Part shown: positions 9,991 through 21,479 of the stretch, piece by piece | How the letters are laid out: every line of letters starts with the position of its first letter | Position numbering within the stretch: position 1 is the first letter of the stretch | Assembly (NCBI GenBank): GCA_047967505.1 | Contig: CM106538.1 | Strand: one strand, 5' to 3' | Source: Dipteris shenzhenensis | Lineage: Eukaryota; Polypodiophyta; Polypodiopsida; Gleicheniales | Length of the DNA: 64,000 nt | Notes under the pieces: generated by a model | What the model was told of the DNA's origin: nothing | The model's database searches: none | The model's input: only the letters and a program-made list of their open reading frames with translations | Position numbers and translations under genes: made by a program

Positions 9991-12900
9991 CTCTCTTCCC
10001 CTCAAACTCTTTCCTTCTTCCCCCTTCTCTTATTCTCTTTTTTTTCCCCCTTCTCTTTTTTCCCTCTTCTCTTATTCTCTCTTTCCCCCTTCTCTATTTT
10101 CCCCTTCTCTCTCTTCCCTTCTCTCTTTCCTTTCCCTCTTATTCTCTATTTCCGCATAGCATGAGAGCATGAGCATATGCAGAAATAGAGAATGAGAGAA
10201 GCTTCTCTCTTTCTCTATTTCCGCATAAGCTCATGCATAAGCTTATGCTTATGCTTATGCTTCTCTCTTTCCCCCTTCTCTATTTCCCCCTTCTCTCATT
10301 CTCTATTTCCGTATAAGCTCATGCTCATGCATGAGCATAAGCATGAGCTTATGCTTAAGTTTCCCCCTTCTCTCTTTCTCTATTTCCGCATAAGCTTATG
10401 CTTATGCATGAGCTTATGCGGAAATAGAGAATGAGAGAAGCATAAGATCATGCTTATGCTTCTCTCATTCTCTATTTCCGCATAAGCTCATTCTCTATTT
10501 CTGCATAAGCTCATGCTTATGCATCTCTCTTTCCCCCTTCTCTATTTCCCCCTTCTCTTTTTTCCCTCTTCTCTTATTCTCTCTTTCCCCCTTCTCTATT
10601 TCTTCCTTCTCTCTTTTCCCTTCTCTCTTTCCTTTCCCTCTTATTCTCTATTCCCCCCTTCTCTCATTCTCTATTTCCGCATAAGCTCATGCTCATGCAT
10701 GAGCATAAGCTCATGCTTATGCTCATGCATGAGCATGAGCTTATGCTTAAGTTTCCCCCTTCTCTCATTCTCTATTTCGGCATAAGCTCATGCATAAGCA
10801 TAAGCATGAGCTTATGCTTATGCATGAGCTTATGCGGAAATAGAGAATGAGAGAAGGGGGAAATAGATAAGAGGGAATAGAGAATGAGAGAAGGGGGAAA
10901 TAGAGAATGAGAGAAGCATAAGCTCATGCTTATGCGGAAATAGAGAATGAGAGAAACATAAGCTCATGCTTATGCTTCTCTCATTCTCTATTTCCCCCTT
11001 CTCCTCGGGGGGGTCACTATGTATAAACCCTCTATATCACGTGCGTTCAAGGCCTATATTTAAAATCCCTTATCTGTAAAAAAATTCATTAATAAAATGT
11101 ACCCCTTTTCTATACAAATCTGTAAATTTTTTCCAAAACTATTTTAAATAGTCCCTTATGTATATTTATTTCTGTAAATTTTAGAAATAAAAAAAATCCT
11201 TCTGTTGAACTCACGTGATAGGGTTACATATGATGAGTGACCCCCCCGAGCCCTTCTCTCATTCTCTATTCCCTCTTATCTATTTCCCCCTTCTCTCATT
11301 CTCTATTTCCGCATAAGCTCATGCTCATGCATGAGCATAAGCATGAGCTTATGCTTATGCTTATGCTTAAACATAAGCATAAGCTTATGTTTAAGCTTAT
11401 GCTTATGTTTAAGCATAAGCATAAGCTTAAACATAAGCTTATGCTTTTTTCCCCTTCTCTTTTTTCCCTCTTCTCTTATTCTCTCTTTCCCCCTTCTCTA
11501 TTTCCCCGTTCTCTCTTTTTCCTTCTCTCTTTCCTTTCCCTCTTATTCTCTATTTCCCCCTTCTCTCATTCTCTATTTCCGCATAAGCTCATGCTTATGC
11601 ATGAGCATAAGCTCATATGCTTCTCTCATTCCCCCTTCTCTATTTCCCCCTTCTCTCATTCTCTATTTCCACATAAGCTTATGCTTATGCTTCTCTCATT
11701 CCCCCTTCTCTATTTCTGCATAAGCTCATGCTTATGCTTCTCTCTTTCCCCCTTCTCTATTTCCCCTTTCTCTCATTCTCTATTTCCGCATAAGCTTATG
11801 CTTATGCATAAGCTTATGCTTATGCATGAGCTTATGCGGAAATGGAGAATGAGAGAAGCATAAGCTCATGCTTATGCTTCTCTCATTCTCTATTTCCGCA
11901 TAAGCTCATTCTCTATTTCCGCATAAGCTCATGCTTATGCTTCTCTCATTCTCTATTTCCACATAAGCTCATTCTCTAGCTTCTGCATAAGCTCATGCTT
12001 ATGCTTCTCTCTTTCCCCCTTGTCTATTTCCCCCTTCTCTCATTCTCTATTTCCACATAAGCTTATGCTTATGCTTCTCTCATTCCCCCTTCTCTATTTC
12101 TGTATAAGCTCATGCTTATGCTTCTCTCTTTCCCCCTTCTCTATTTCCCCCTTCTCTCATTCTCTATTTCCGCATAAGCTTATGCTTATGCTTCTCTCAT
12201 TCCCCCTTCTCTATTTCCCCCTTCTCTATTTCCGCATAAGCTCATGCTTATGCTTCTCTCTTTCCCCCTTCTCTATTTCCCCCTTCTCTCATTCTGTATT
12301 TCCGCATAAGCTTATGCTTATGCTTCTCTCATTCCCCCTTCTCTATTTCCCCCTTCTCTATTTCCGCATAAGCTCATGCTTATGCTTCTCTCTTTCCCCC
12401 TTCTCTATTTCCCCCTTCTCTATTTTCGCATAAGCTCATGCTTATGCTTCTCTCTTTCCCCCTTCTCTATTTCCCGCTTCTCTCATTCTCTATTTCCGCA
12501 TAAGCTTATGCTTATGCATGAGCTTATGCAGAAATAGAGAATGAGAGAAGCATAAGCTCATGCTTATGATTCTCTCATTCTCTATTTCCGCATAAGCTTA
12601 TGCTTATGCTTCTCTCATTCCCCCTTCTCTATTTCCCCCTTCTCCCATTCCCCCTTCTCTATTTCCACATAAGCTCATGCTTATGCTTCTCTCTTTCCCC
12701 CTTCTCTATTTCCCCCTTCTCTCATTCTCTATTTCCGCATAAGCTCATTCTCTATTTCCGCATAAGCTCATGCTTATGCTTCTCTCATTCTCTATTTTCG
12801 CATAAGGTCATTCTCTAGCATTCGCATAAGCTCATGCTTATGCTTCTCTCTTTCCCCCCTCTCTATTTCCCCCTTCTCATGCTTATGCTTCTCTCTTTCC

Positions 12901-13700
12901 CCCTTCTCATTCTCTATTTCTGCATAAGCTCTCATAAGCATAAGCATGAGCTTATGCAGAAATAGAGAATGAGAGAAGCATAAGCATAAGCATAAGCTCA
13001 TGCTTATGCTCATGCATGAGCATGAGCTTATGCTCATGCTTATGCTTCTCTCTTTCCCCCTTCTCTCATTCTCTATTTCTGCATAAGCTCATGCTTATGC
13101 TTCTCTCTTTCCCTCTTCTCTCTTTCCCTCTTCTCTATTTCAGCATAAGCTCATGCTTATGCTTCTCTCTTTCCCCCCTCTCTATTTCCCCCTTCTCTCA
13201 TTCTCTATTTCTGCATAAGCTTATATTTATGCATGAGCTTATGCAGAAATAGAGAATGAGAGAAGCATAAGCTCATGCATGAGCTTACGCTTCTCTCATT
13301 CTCTATTTCCACATAAGCTCATTCTCTATTTCCGCATAAGCTCATGCTTATGCTTCTCTCTTTTTGCCTTCTCTATTTCCCCCTTCTCTCATTCTCTTCT
13401 TCCGCATAAGCTCATTCTCTATTTCCACATAAGCTCATGCTTATGCTTCTCTCACTCTCTATTTCCGCATAAGCTCATTCTCTATTTCCGCATAAGCTCA
13501 TGCTTATGCTGCTCTCTTTCCCTCTTCTCTATTTCCCCCTCCTCTCATTCTCTATTTCCGCATAAGCTCATTCTCTAGCTTCTCTCTTTTCCCCTTCTCT
13601 ATTTCCCCCTTCTCTTATTCTCTATTTTTGCATAAGCATAAGCATGAGCTTATTCTCTCTAACTCTTATTCTCTATTTCCCTCTTCTTTCTCTTCTCTTT
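9990..13700. repeat. Palindromic modular satellite inside CACTA-1
   Basis: About 3.7 kb built from two modules: a pyrimidine block (TTCTCTCATTCTCTATTTCC, CCCCCTTCTC) and a palindrome block (GCATAAGCTCATGCTTATGC and variants such as GCATAAGCTTATGC). Modules occur in both orientations: most have pyrimidines on the plus strand, but stretches at 10160-10200, 10820-10970, 11835-11860 and 12520-12560 are flipped. The array is interrupted by a MITE at 11004-11250. Long open frames across it (for example 11237-11863) are rich in Ser, Leu, Phe, His and Lys purely because of the repeat and are not genes. Confidence 0.9.
11004..11250. mobile_element. MITE, copy 1 of an 8-bp-TSD family
   Basis: Ends are CTCGGGGGGGTCACT and its complement AGTGACCCCCCCGAG. 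The 8-bp CCCTTCTC flanks it at 10996-11003 and 11251-11258, although the flank is repetitive. The inner sequence (CTATATCACGTG, CCCTTATGTATATTTATTT) is shared in inverted orientation with the copy at 53052-53297, where the TSD is unambiguous. Eight-bp duplications suggest hAT-type mobilisation. Confidence 0.85.
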
Positions 13701-13786
13701 CCTTTCCCTCTTCTTTCTTCTTGCCTATGCCTATGCTTATGTTTGTTTTTTTGTTTTTTGTTTTTGTGTTTGTGTCTATGTTAGAC

Positions 13787-15337
13787 ATGGGATCACGTCA
13801 CTCATCCGATGAGTACGGACAGCCTCGCAGGAGAAGAGCTCATGATCTTTATGCTCCAGAGGACTTTGATTCCTCTCAGGTGACTACCCCGAGGACTACC
13901 CCTGGTCCGACTCCTCTCGGACCTAGCACCACGACTACCCCTATTCTAACTCCTCTTCCACGTAGCACTGCGACTACCCCTCGGGAAACTCCTTTGCTAG
14001 CCGCGCATGGCTTTGTTGGGAGTCTCGACGAGTTTGTAGCACAGATGAGCGATGAGGAGGCAGTGAGATTCTTCTCTCTGCTATCTTAGAGGACCTCAGC
14101 AATTCCCTCCCCTACACGGATGGGTGGACATACTGCCCAGCCGTCCCCTCGTGCCCCTTCGACTGCAGGGTCATCACCTGCGCATGTGTCTCGCAAGGGA
14201 AGGAAGAGTAGGATGGGCAGCTCATGTTGTGCTGACTCGGGAGATGTAGACGAGTTAGCACACTCACGCTCCTTTAGGTCTCTACTTGGTCCGGAGACAC
14301 AGTATCAGTCAGGTCCCTTTCCCTCTCCTACTCCCACTACTACTCCTCGCTCTGGAAGCGTTCGCGCAGCTTCCACTCCTTCTAACTCTGCTACCGTCAG
14401 TCATCCTTACTCATTAGGGGATCTCTCCTATCAAATCACAGCTGTCGGAGAGATAATAGAAGATAGAAAGGGCAAAGCAGTGATGGCCGCCATGAGGAAG
14501 TTGATGAGTCATCACTTCAAGAGCGGCATAAACACCGATTGGCAGTATCAAGATGCCCAAAAGAAGCAGGCGGTCATTGATGAGTTAAAACAAAGATACC
14601 CTAATTCACCAAATGTAAAGTTTAACGATGATTATATGCGAGAGCGCATGGGTTTGGTCTTGAAGCATCGTAGATCAACCTTGCATACTTCCATCACAAA
14701 GGGGTTGGCTAAACCCAGCTGGGCAGACAAAGCTGATTGGAAGTACTTCAAGAAGCAACATAGGGACCATCCTGAATTGTTCGAGGGTCAAAAGAGGGCT
14801 GCAAAGAGACGGCTGGACATCGTAGGTACTTTGCACTTTGGTGCAGGCGGACGGTATGCGTTCGAGGCAACCATGGTAAGTCTACTTCTTCTCATTTAAT
14901 GTATGGTTCTATTTGTTTTACTACATATTACATGCACTTTAGCTAACTCTAACTCTCGTAAATTGGATCCACAGCAAGCTCCCATGGGTCATCTTCCTAC
15001 AGATGCAGAGACGTGATGCACATTTCGGATAGGAACAAAGCCATGGTTCATTGAGCAAGAGGCAATGGGAGCGACGGTCGATTGGGCTGAGGTGGCTGCT
15101 CGCACGGTATAAGTTTACTCCTACTTGTAATCTCACTTTTTAATTTAAGTTCCAATCTAATTTTCGATTTATATGGTTCGCTCTTAGGGTCAAAGCTCAA
15201 ACGTCCCATCATCGGAGGCGAGCGATCAACAGGGCCAAGGATTAGACGCAGGTGGCGAGGACGAGGGAGAAGACGCAGGTGTCGAGGACCAAGGAACAGG
15301 CCAACAAGACAAGGATGATTCGGATTCGGATGAGTAG
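13787..15337 (+). pseudogene. TNPA-like CACTA protein (Transposase_24 type), two nonsense codons
   Basis: Second CACTA-1 gene, divergent from TNPD. A likely intron end (TATGTTAG) precedes the ATG at 13787 (MGSRHSSDEY). A Thr/Pro/Ser-rich N-terminus follows. After an in-frame TAG at 14087-14089 the same frame continues to 14875. The conserved part reads LSYQITAVGEII, then IDELKQRYPNSP, KHRRSTLHT, KADWKYFKKQH and GGRYAFEATM. Donor GTAAGT at 14876, acceptor CAG ending at 14974. The next exon has PTDAET followed by TGA at 15014-15016, where relatives usually keep an open codon, then EQEAMGATVDW. A further intron precedes an acidic tail ending DDSDSDE at 15337. In related elements TNPA-type proteins bind the subterminal palindromes. 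This copy is probably inactive. Confidence 0.8.
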
Positions 15338-15548
15338 TAGTGGTAGTAGCTTTTTGTATATCCGCTTGTTTGAGCAATTTTGTATCGCCCTTTCAAAAGG
15401 GTAATTTTGTTACAAACAATGTTGTATATGTCCAACATGTATATGCTTTTGTTGCTCATCATTTCACAAGAGCGATTTTGTATCACCCTTTTCGCAAGGG
15501 AAATTTTGTTATAAAAAAACTTTGTTTTGTAATTATTTAAAAAAAAAG

Positions 15549-15612
15549 GATTAGTGGAGCTAAACAGGGCCAAAAGGAAGCCTTGTTTAGCCCCACTAAC
15601 CCTTTTTTTTTA
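15549..15612. terminator. A-tract/hairpin/T-tract downstream of TNPA
   Basis: An A-run is followed by GGATTAGTGGAGCTAAACAGG, a short loop, and the complementary CCTTGTTTAGCCCCACTAACC, then a T-run. The symmetric form could mark a transcript end for either strand, or be a tiny foldback insertion. Function is inferred only. Confidence 0.35.
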
Positions 15613-15619
15613 CTTCTAT

Positions 15620-15790
15620 TAATCGTCGCTATATAGCGATGTTTACTAGTGTCGCTATATAGCGATGATTAACAGTATCACTATATAGCGACATTTCCTG
15701 TGTCGCTATATAGCGACATTTGCTTGTGTCGCTATATAGTGACAGTCCTTTTCCGATACTTTCAGCGACACTTATAGCGACGTTTGCGCC
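15620..15790. repeat. CACTA-1 right subterminal palindromes
   Basis: Five to six copies of TCGCTATATAGCGA(C) or close variants (one reads ATCACTATATAGCGAC) lie within about 240 bp of the right TIR. They match the left-end array. Confidence 0.75.
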
Positions 15791-15861
15791 CGTGAAAAAA
15801 AAAATTAATGTAAAAAGCATCAGTATTTTCATCGGAAAATGGCCTATGCCTTGTAGTGATT

Positions 15862-17420
15862 CAAGTGGCTAGTCCCTAATTGAGAAAATTCAAGAGCCAG
15901 GTAAATGATCCCTTGAAACTCTGATTGCCTTGAAATCGGAGCTCTCACTATGCAAGTCTGAAATGTTCAAACACTAAATGCTCGGTGATTTTTCTTGATT
16001 ATCCACGCTTACGTCGCCTCGTGGGAACCTTGAGGTGACCTTCGTCGATTTTGAACTCACAAGCGATCCTATAAATACACCACGATTGACTAAGAAACGA
16101 GTCACGAGCTCCAACTAGAGGAAAATGAGGCGAGAGACGGCGACTCCCTCAGTTCTCGCAATTCAACGGTGAGAAAAATGACGATGATGAGATCCAAATT
16201 GTTTCAACGAGCGGCTTCTACAACGATACAAAATGTTTCAACGAAAGATTCAAGTAACCAAAACATGAGCATACGTAATTTGAATTTGACTCATCACACC
16301 GATTGAACTGCATGGCAGTAGCGAGAAATCCACGTAAAATGACGTCGTTTGCCTTGCTGCCGTTTGCCTCGTTGGGCAAAGAAGGCTACTAGATGACACA
16401 AATCAAACCATACCATCTGCGGACCTGGCACCAAGGTTCTCTAATCGCAAAGTCCTTAGAACTGTTGTTGACCAACGGCAGGCTGCCTTCCAAGCTGCAG
16501 TTGCTGATTTCCAATTCGACAGACTGAACACTCCAGGTTTAGGTCCCCGAACCCTGGAGGCAATTCAATACCAGCACCGTGATTGTCTCAAGGACTCAAT
16601 CACAAACGACATATAGTCTTTGCAACAAGGTTGTACAATCCTTCACGCTATTCTGCAAATATCTGCTTTTGGAAGCTGAAACAAACCATGCGAGACGACA
16701 GGGCTATTCTTGATTTAGACGAATCGATCACTTAAAATAAGTTTGCAGTTGGTTCAAACAATGTACTGTGTTAAAATAAGTTCATTGTACAGTGTCCTTT
16801 TTGGGATAGCCCATAAGTTAAAATCTTCCTTCAATTTTGTGGCAAATTACATGAAAGAAAACCTAGAAAATTTGTGAATTACTACCCCAAAAAGACGGTT
16901 GTGAGGAGATTCTGTGTATTATTATTCCAAGAGTTGGTGGAATTCTAAAAGCCTAATTATAGAATCTATCTAGGTAGAATTATACATATATTGTAAGTAA
17001 TGGATGGCAAACTTCTTCATATATCTTGTACTTCTACTCTCCTACGATAATGGACTTTGTATTTCTAACTACAAGCTATAGAATTTTAAAACCTTGTGTC
17101 ATAGGAAGGTCCATAGTTTATATGATGAAAATGATTTGAATAGGGTTAACAAAGACATTTCGAACTTATTATTCTGGAAGTTTTCTATGCAATAATTCTT
17201 TGAAACAATGATTCATTATGATGTCTGAGTGAATAAACAAGTAAGATTTTCCAATTTAAAAAATAATCAATTCCGTTCACATATGACAAGGTATAAAACT
17301 ATTAAGAATCCATGATTGATATGTCACTATCCAATATTGTCTCAATGAGAACAGTCAAAAGATTAAAATTCAAAATACTTTTGGAAGTGCATGACGAATA
17401 TACATTTAACTTCAAAATAC
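15862..17420. repeat. Old paralogue of the 59.9-61.9 kb secreted-peptide locus
   Basis: Several blocks match the peptide-gene region in order: GAAAGATTCAAGTAACCAAA against GAGAGATTCAAGCAACCAAA (60.34 kb), TTTGAATTTGA..ATCACACCGATTGAAC (16.29 and 60.40 kb), the coding relic at 16.43 kb, and GAGTGAATAAA...TCCATTCACA..CAAGGTA (17.23 and 61.84 kb). Similarity is patchy, so the duplication is much older than the 61-kb-spaced repeat. A TATA-like CCTATAAATACACC lies near 16070. Confidence 0.6.
16430..16622 (+). pseudogene. Relic of the CLE-like secreted-peptide gene
   Basis: Aligns with the 3' half of the CDS at 60771-61187. Shared codons include FSNRKVLRT (FRNRKVLRP in the intact copy), DQRQAAFQAA (NQRQSLFRAA) and FDRLNTP (FNRLSTP). 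Just inside the peptide motif a net 2-bp gain shifts the frame, so SGPNPGGN is lost and the frame runs on to a later stop. I find no signal-peptide start upstream. It is a truncated, frameshifted duplicate. Confidence 0.7.
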
Positions 17421-17708
17421 TTTTGGAAGTACATGACTAATATACATTTAACTTGCCAATGGGTCTTCTTGTTTCTCATTATATTCATAATCTTGTCTTA
17501 TATATTTCAAAATGAAGCAAAATCAATGCGGTGATGAGAGGTGGTATTAGACAAAAGGTAGCAATATGCAGCAATATCATTTTGCTTTTATACTACTAAA
17601 AGCTACGAGCTGTTTATGTGCAAAAAATCAAAGCTTTTAGACAAGATTAATTTTGATGTCTAATAATGTGGGTTAGGTTGAAATTCTTGTTGTTTACAAT
17701 TACGGTTC

Positions 17709-17710
<2 letters not shown>

Positions 17711-17754
<44 letters not shown>
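17711..17754. repeat. Compound (GT)n(GA)n microsatellite
   Basis: About ten GT units followed by about a dozen GA units. The GA run continues after the MITE inserted at 17755. Confidence 0.9.
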
Positions 17755-18007
17755 CTCGGGGGGTTCACCTAAAAAATTTTAGTATACCACGTGCATTCAA
17801 AAGTAGGGGTATTTTAATTCATCTTTTGGAAAACATTTAACAGGATTACAATAATAGGAGGGGTTTTTTAATTCAAATTTAAAAGAAATCCCGTTAGTTC
17901 ACAAGTAAAGAGGGGTGGTTTTATTGGGGTGGAGATTTTAGTTGAGGGATTGAATACCTCTTGAATGCACATGATACATATGGTTTTTTAGTAGTGCACC
18001 CCCCCAG
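17755..18007. mobile_element. MITE related to the 8-bp-TSD family (copy 3)
   Basis: The left end CTCGGGGGGTTCACC and the right end GTGCACCCCCCCAG are inverted repeats. Subterminal CCACGTGCATTCAA and TTGAATGCACATG also pair. Flanks GAGAGAGA on both sides are consistent with an 8-bp duplication but lie in a microsatellite. The middle is AT-rich and diverged from copies 1 and 2. Confidence 0.7.
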
Positions 18008-18756
18008 GAGAGAGACTAGAGAGAGACAGAGAGAGAGATACAACCATTTTTCATTCATACAATATTTTGTTAATTGATGCAATATTTAAAGACTAACCAA
18101 CGGATATCATGTGGCAAAGCCATAGGATTAGATCAAGATATTAGAAGGCATTTATTTGTGAATGAAGAGTAGGTTTGAAATGTTAGCTAATATAAGTTTT
18201 TTCTACATAAGAAATACTTTTTATCCATTGTTTGATCCAAAAAATGACCTTTATTGTTTTCTTGTTTTAGTAGTCTGGTTTCCCATCTTTTTGCTCCCTT
18301 GGAAAATTAGGGATATACTGAGGTTTAAAGCAATCAATTCAAATTCGTGATTTAAAATGTTTAAAACATCTAGTGCAAAAAAAACCGTGCTTAAAATCAT
18401 CCTGGAAGTGAATTTTTCTACCACCAACTATGTGTGGCTACTGCACGGTAAATACCTTTCACCACATGGCATTTTAAGATACCACATGGTACTTCACTAA
18501 TAGCACATGCAGGTAATTATACAAACCACGTGGTACTTCACTGATACCTCACGGTAATTATAGATACCACACAGTAACTTACTATTCCAACGTGTTTTGT
18601 CTTTTTTAAGGTCTTGAAAAGTCATCAATGTTTACTATTGTTTCTAGGGTTTTCAGCCCTTCTGAGTTCATTTCTAGTGTCAAAAAGTCAAAGTTATGGA
18701 TTTATCATAAGTTTTGGTTTTTAATTTATTTTTAATTATGTATGTAAGGGATTTTG
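18008..18756. other. Intergenic DNA with short repeated CACGGTA/ACCACATGG words
   Basis: No gene recognised. Between 18420 and 18600 the words ACCACATGG, ACCACGTGG and ACTTCACT.ATA recur several times as a degenerate short tandem. An AT-rich open frame at 18162-18350 has no recognisable domain. Confidence 0.3.
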
Positions 18757-19189
18757 TGTGTAGTAGACATTTACAACACCCCTTTCCATAGTGAAGAGTA
18801 GACAAATTTAGAGTAGGAAAGAGAAGCCATTACAATTCCAGCTGGCCAAATCGTTCTTTTGTGCAAATCCCCCATTTGAAGGATTTTTGCTCTTTTTCAA
18901 GCCTCTGGACATCGGTTTTTGGTGTCTCCAGGGTCAACTTAGGGGTTTTGGCCCGCTTTAGATGCGCTAGCGATGTAAGAATCATCAAATATTGCATAGA
19001 AAATCATCTTTTGAAGATCACATATGTCAGACATAATAAAAGAAAAAGATTTTGAATACGACTTATTTTATATTTTTACATGCTTTTTGGTATTTTTCCA
19101 ACGTTATGTTGGCCCTCTTCTGATTGGTCGAGAGCCTATTTTTCAAAACCCTAAAAGGCCCCAAAATGAGCTCCCTTTTTTCCTAATGA

Positions 19190-20560
19190 GATTTAATAAT
19201 TATAATGAAAGAAAGGGAAGAGAAGGGGGGGGGGGTGTTTCAATGAACATAAGGTAAGAGAGGGGAGGGGGAAAGAAGGTAATTTTAAGGAAATAGAGAG
19301 GGGAGGGAAAAAGAAGGTAGGGAAAATATACATATATAAAGAGAGAGAGAGAGGGGGGGAGAGAGAGGTAATTAGAGTACGTAAGAGCCGTAGAAAAAGC
19401 ATGAAAGATAGTGCTAAGTGAAATTTAAGGTACAGTGAAGGAAAGGGGAGGGAGGTAATTAGAGTATGTGAAGTGAGGAAAAAATCATAAGAAGAGCGCG
19501 ATAGAGACCTGAGAGTCCATCACGAGGTTTGAGAAAAGGGCTGTACCTCGAAATGCACACACGCATAGAAATTCGAATGCGCCTTCTTAAAGTGGCTTTG
19601 TGAAGTGTGCTACTAGCACAGTGCAGTGGCAAAAGGTAGGAGAGTAAGGTGTGAAGGTAGATACGTAGGTGTGGTAGAAAGGGGTATGGGGTAGAGCAGT
19701 GAGCAACGAGTAATGGGTAGTGAGTAATGTGAGGTTTTTATTTTATAGAAGAGAGATATAGTCGCGTTAGGAGTCAGGGAGGTGAGAGGTCTAGGGGCTA
19801 GAGGAAGCGAAAGAGGCACGCATTTGTGAGGCGTATAGACTGCAGCATGGAGGTGAGAGAGGCATGTAAAATGAGGTGTTTAGACCATGTAGCGAGGAGA
19901 GTGAAAGGGGAAAAGAAAGGGCGATGCACGTGGTGATCAAAGCTTAGATAGATTAGATAGCTTAGATAGTTTAAGTAATTTTTAAATTTTAAACAATAGC
20001 ATAGACAAATACCATTAATTCGTAGAAAAAATAAGGGATTTAAGTGGAAAGTAGAAAAAATAGGGTATTTAAGGGAATTTAGAAAATAAGGGAAGCGGGG
20101 GGGGATTAGAAAACAAGGAAAAAAATTAAGGGAAATTAAAAAAAAGTTTGGGGACTTAAGGGAATTCAGGGAGACTAGGGTGAAATAAATAGTTGGGGTG
20201 GAGATAGTCGGTACAAAAGATTAATGTAATAAATAGATAGTAGGAAAAGAAGAAATTAGGAAGAAAAAGAAAGAGGAAATAAATAGGAAAATTAGGATAA
20301 ATTTGAAAAACATCATGAAATAAATAGAGAGAAAATTTAAAGGAACTAATTAGAAAAAAATATGAAAAAAATAGAAAATTTTATGAAATACTTAAGAGGA
20401 AAAAAGGAAAGTTAAAGAAAATTAAGGAAAAACTAAGGAAAACTTAATAAAAAATCAGAGAGAGAGAGAGCGAGAGAGAGAGAGTTAAATTAGGGAGAAA
20501 TTAAGAGGAGAATAAGGGAGTTTGAGGGAAAAGAAATTAGGAAAATTAAGGGGGGTTGTC
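19190..20560. repeat. Purine-rich tract (GA-biased plus strand), ~1.4 kb
   Basis: The plus strand is overwhelmingly A and G, in words such as GGAAATTAGG, AGAAAATAAGGG and GAGAGAGAGAG, with very little C. No gene is visible on either strand. Confidence 0.75.
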
Positions 20561-20610
20561 GAGGGGAGCTCTAATGAACAAGTGGTAAAACCAATGGAGG
20601 AAGCGATAGT

Positions 20611-20612
<2 letters not shown>

Positions 20613-20646
<34 letters not shown>
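20613..20646. repeat. (GT)n microsatellite
   Basis: About 17 GT units in a row. Confidence 0.95.
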
Positions 20647-20648
<2 letters not shown>

Positions 20649-20679
20649 CCACCTTTGTCCCAGTAGGATATAACACACT

Positions 20680-20735
20680 AGGTGAGACAGTAGGTCATCA
20701 CCTAGTGTGATGACCTACTGTCTACTCGAAGAGAA
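20680..20735. repeat. Short hairpin
   Basis: ACAGTAGGTCATCA and TGATGACCTACTGT form a perfect 14-bp stem around CCTAGTG, extended outward by imperfect pairs. No flanking T-tract or gene suggests a role. Confidence 0.7.
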
Positions 20736-20992
20736 TAAGAAGTATTAAGAAGTGCAATTTAAAGTAATGGAAATGGAAGAGAAGTACTTGAGTGAGGTAG
20801 GTGAATAGTATGGAAGCAAAGAGGAAAACCAAGTTAGATCAGGGAGTTAAAAAGCCAAATAATGGCCTTGATGACTTAAAGGTCCTATGTGCAACCATCC
20901 AAAGTTATAGGGGAAAGCATGTGTGTGTAGTAGACATTTACAACACCCCTTTCCATAGTGAAGAGTAGACAAATTTGGAGTAGGAAAGAGAA

Positions 20993-21479
20993 ATGTTTAA
21001 TAGATAAACTTTGCAATAAACATCACAAAAAGTGAAGTAGCATAATTAAAGGATGAACATTTTTTTCTAAAAGAGAAAATGTGAGCAGTGAAGCTTAGAT
21101 AAGTCATTGGCAGCATCACTTTTATTGAAGAGGGGAGTCTGCCTACCTACCACCATCCAACAAGAAAAATGATAAGAGCCATATTTTAACTTAGTTGGGA
21201 AGACAAGTGTCATAGACACCCCTCCCTTATTATCGAGATCACAATAATATCGAGATCACAATAAAAAATAGCTGCACACGCTTAAGACTTATAAAGCAAA
21301 TTTTTGATATTCACTTTTGAGTGTAATAAAAAGTTGGGGTGTAGATAGTAGGTAGAAAGGATTAATGTATGTAGGTGTCAGAGGTGCAGAAGGGGAGAAT
21401 TTGATAGGGTAAATTTATGCAACATTTTGGAAAGAATTTGTAAAAAAGTTGGAAGTTGCAAAGGTCTTAATATGTGTAA
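20993..21479. other. Intergenic DNA, nothing recognised
   Basis: AT-rich, no open frame of note. A short duplicated TATCGAGATCACAATAA pair lies near 21230-21265. Confidence 0.3.

Larger units (their letters stand above)
3701..15858. mobile_element. CACTA (En/Spm) transposon CACTA-1, 12,158 bp, TSD ATT
   Basis: The left end begins CACTACTACACATGG and the right end reads, on the complement, CACTACAAGGCATAGG. They share only CACTAC. The 3-bp ATT occurs at 3698-3700 and 15859-15861, as expected for this superfamily. Subterminal copies of the palindrome TCGCTATATAGCGA lie at both ends and again near 9.2 kb. The element carries a TNPD-like gene (-, 4062-9108) and a TNPA-like gene (+, 13787-15337), with a 3.7 kb satellite between them. 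Both genes are interrupted, so this copy is probably not autonomous now. An inverted, more deleted relative spans 31108-58643. Confidence 0.95.
18757..20992. repeat. 72-bp direct repeat bracketing ~2.1 kb
   Basis: The stretch from GTGTGTAGTAGACATTTACA to GAGTAGGAAAGAGAA occurs at about 18757-18828 and again at about 20920-20991 with one mismatch seen. The bracketed DNA includes the purine-rich tract. Possible origins are an insertion flanked by a duplicated segment or a decayed short LTR element; no coding sequence supports either. Confidence 0.6.

Noticed and set aside
11237-11863. 208-codon and neighbouring long open frames at 9.9-13.6 kb
   Set aside because: They are translations of the pyrimidine/palindrome satellite. 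The same peptides recur in several frames and no start or domain context exists.
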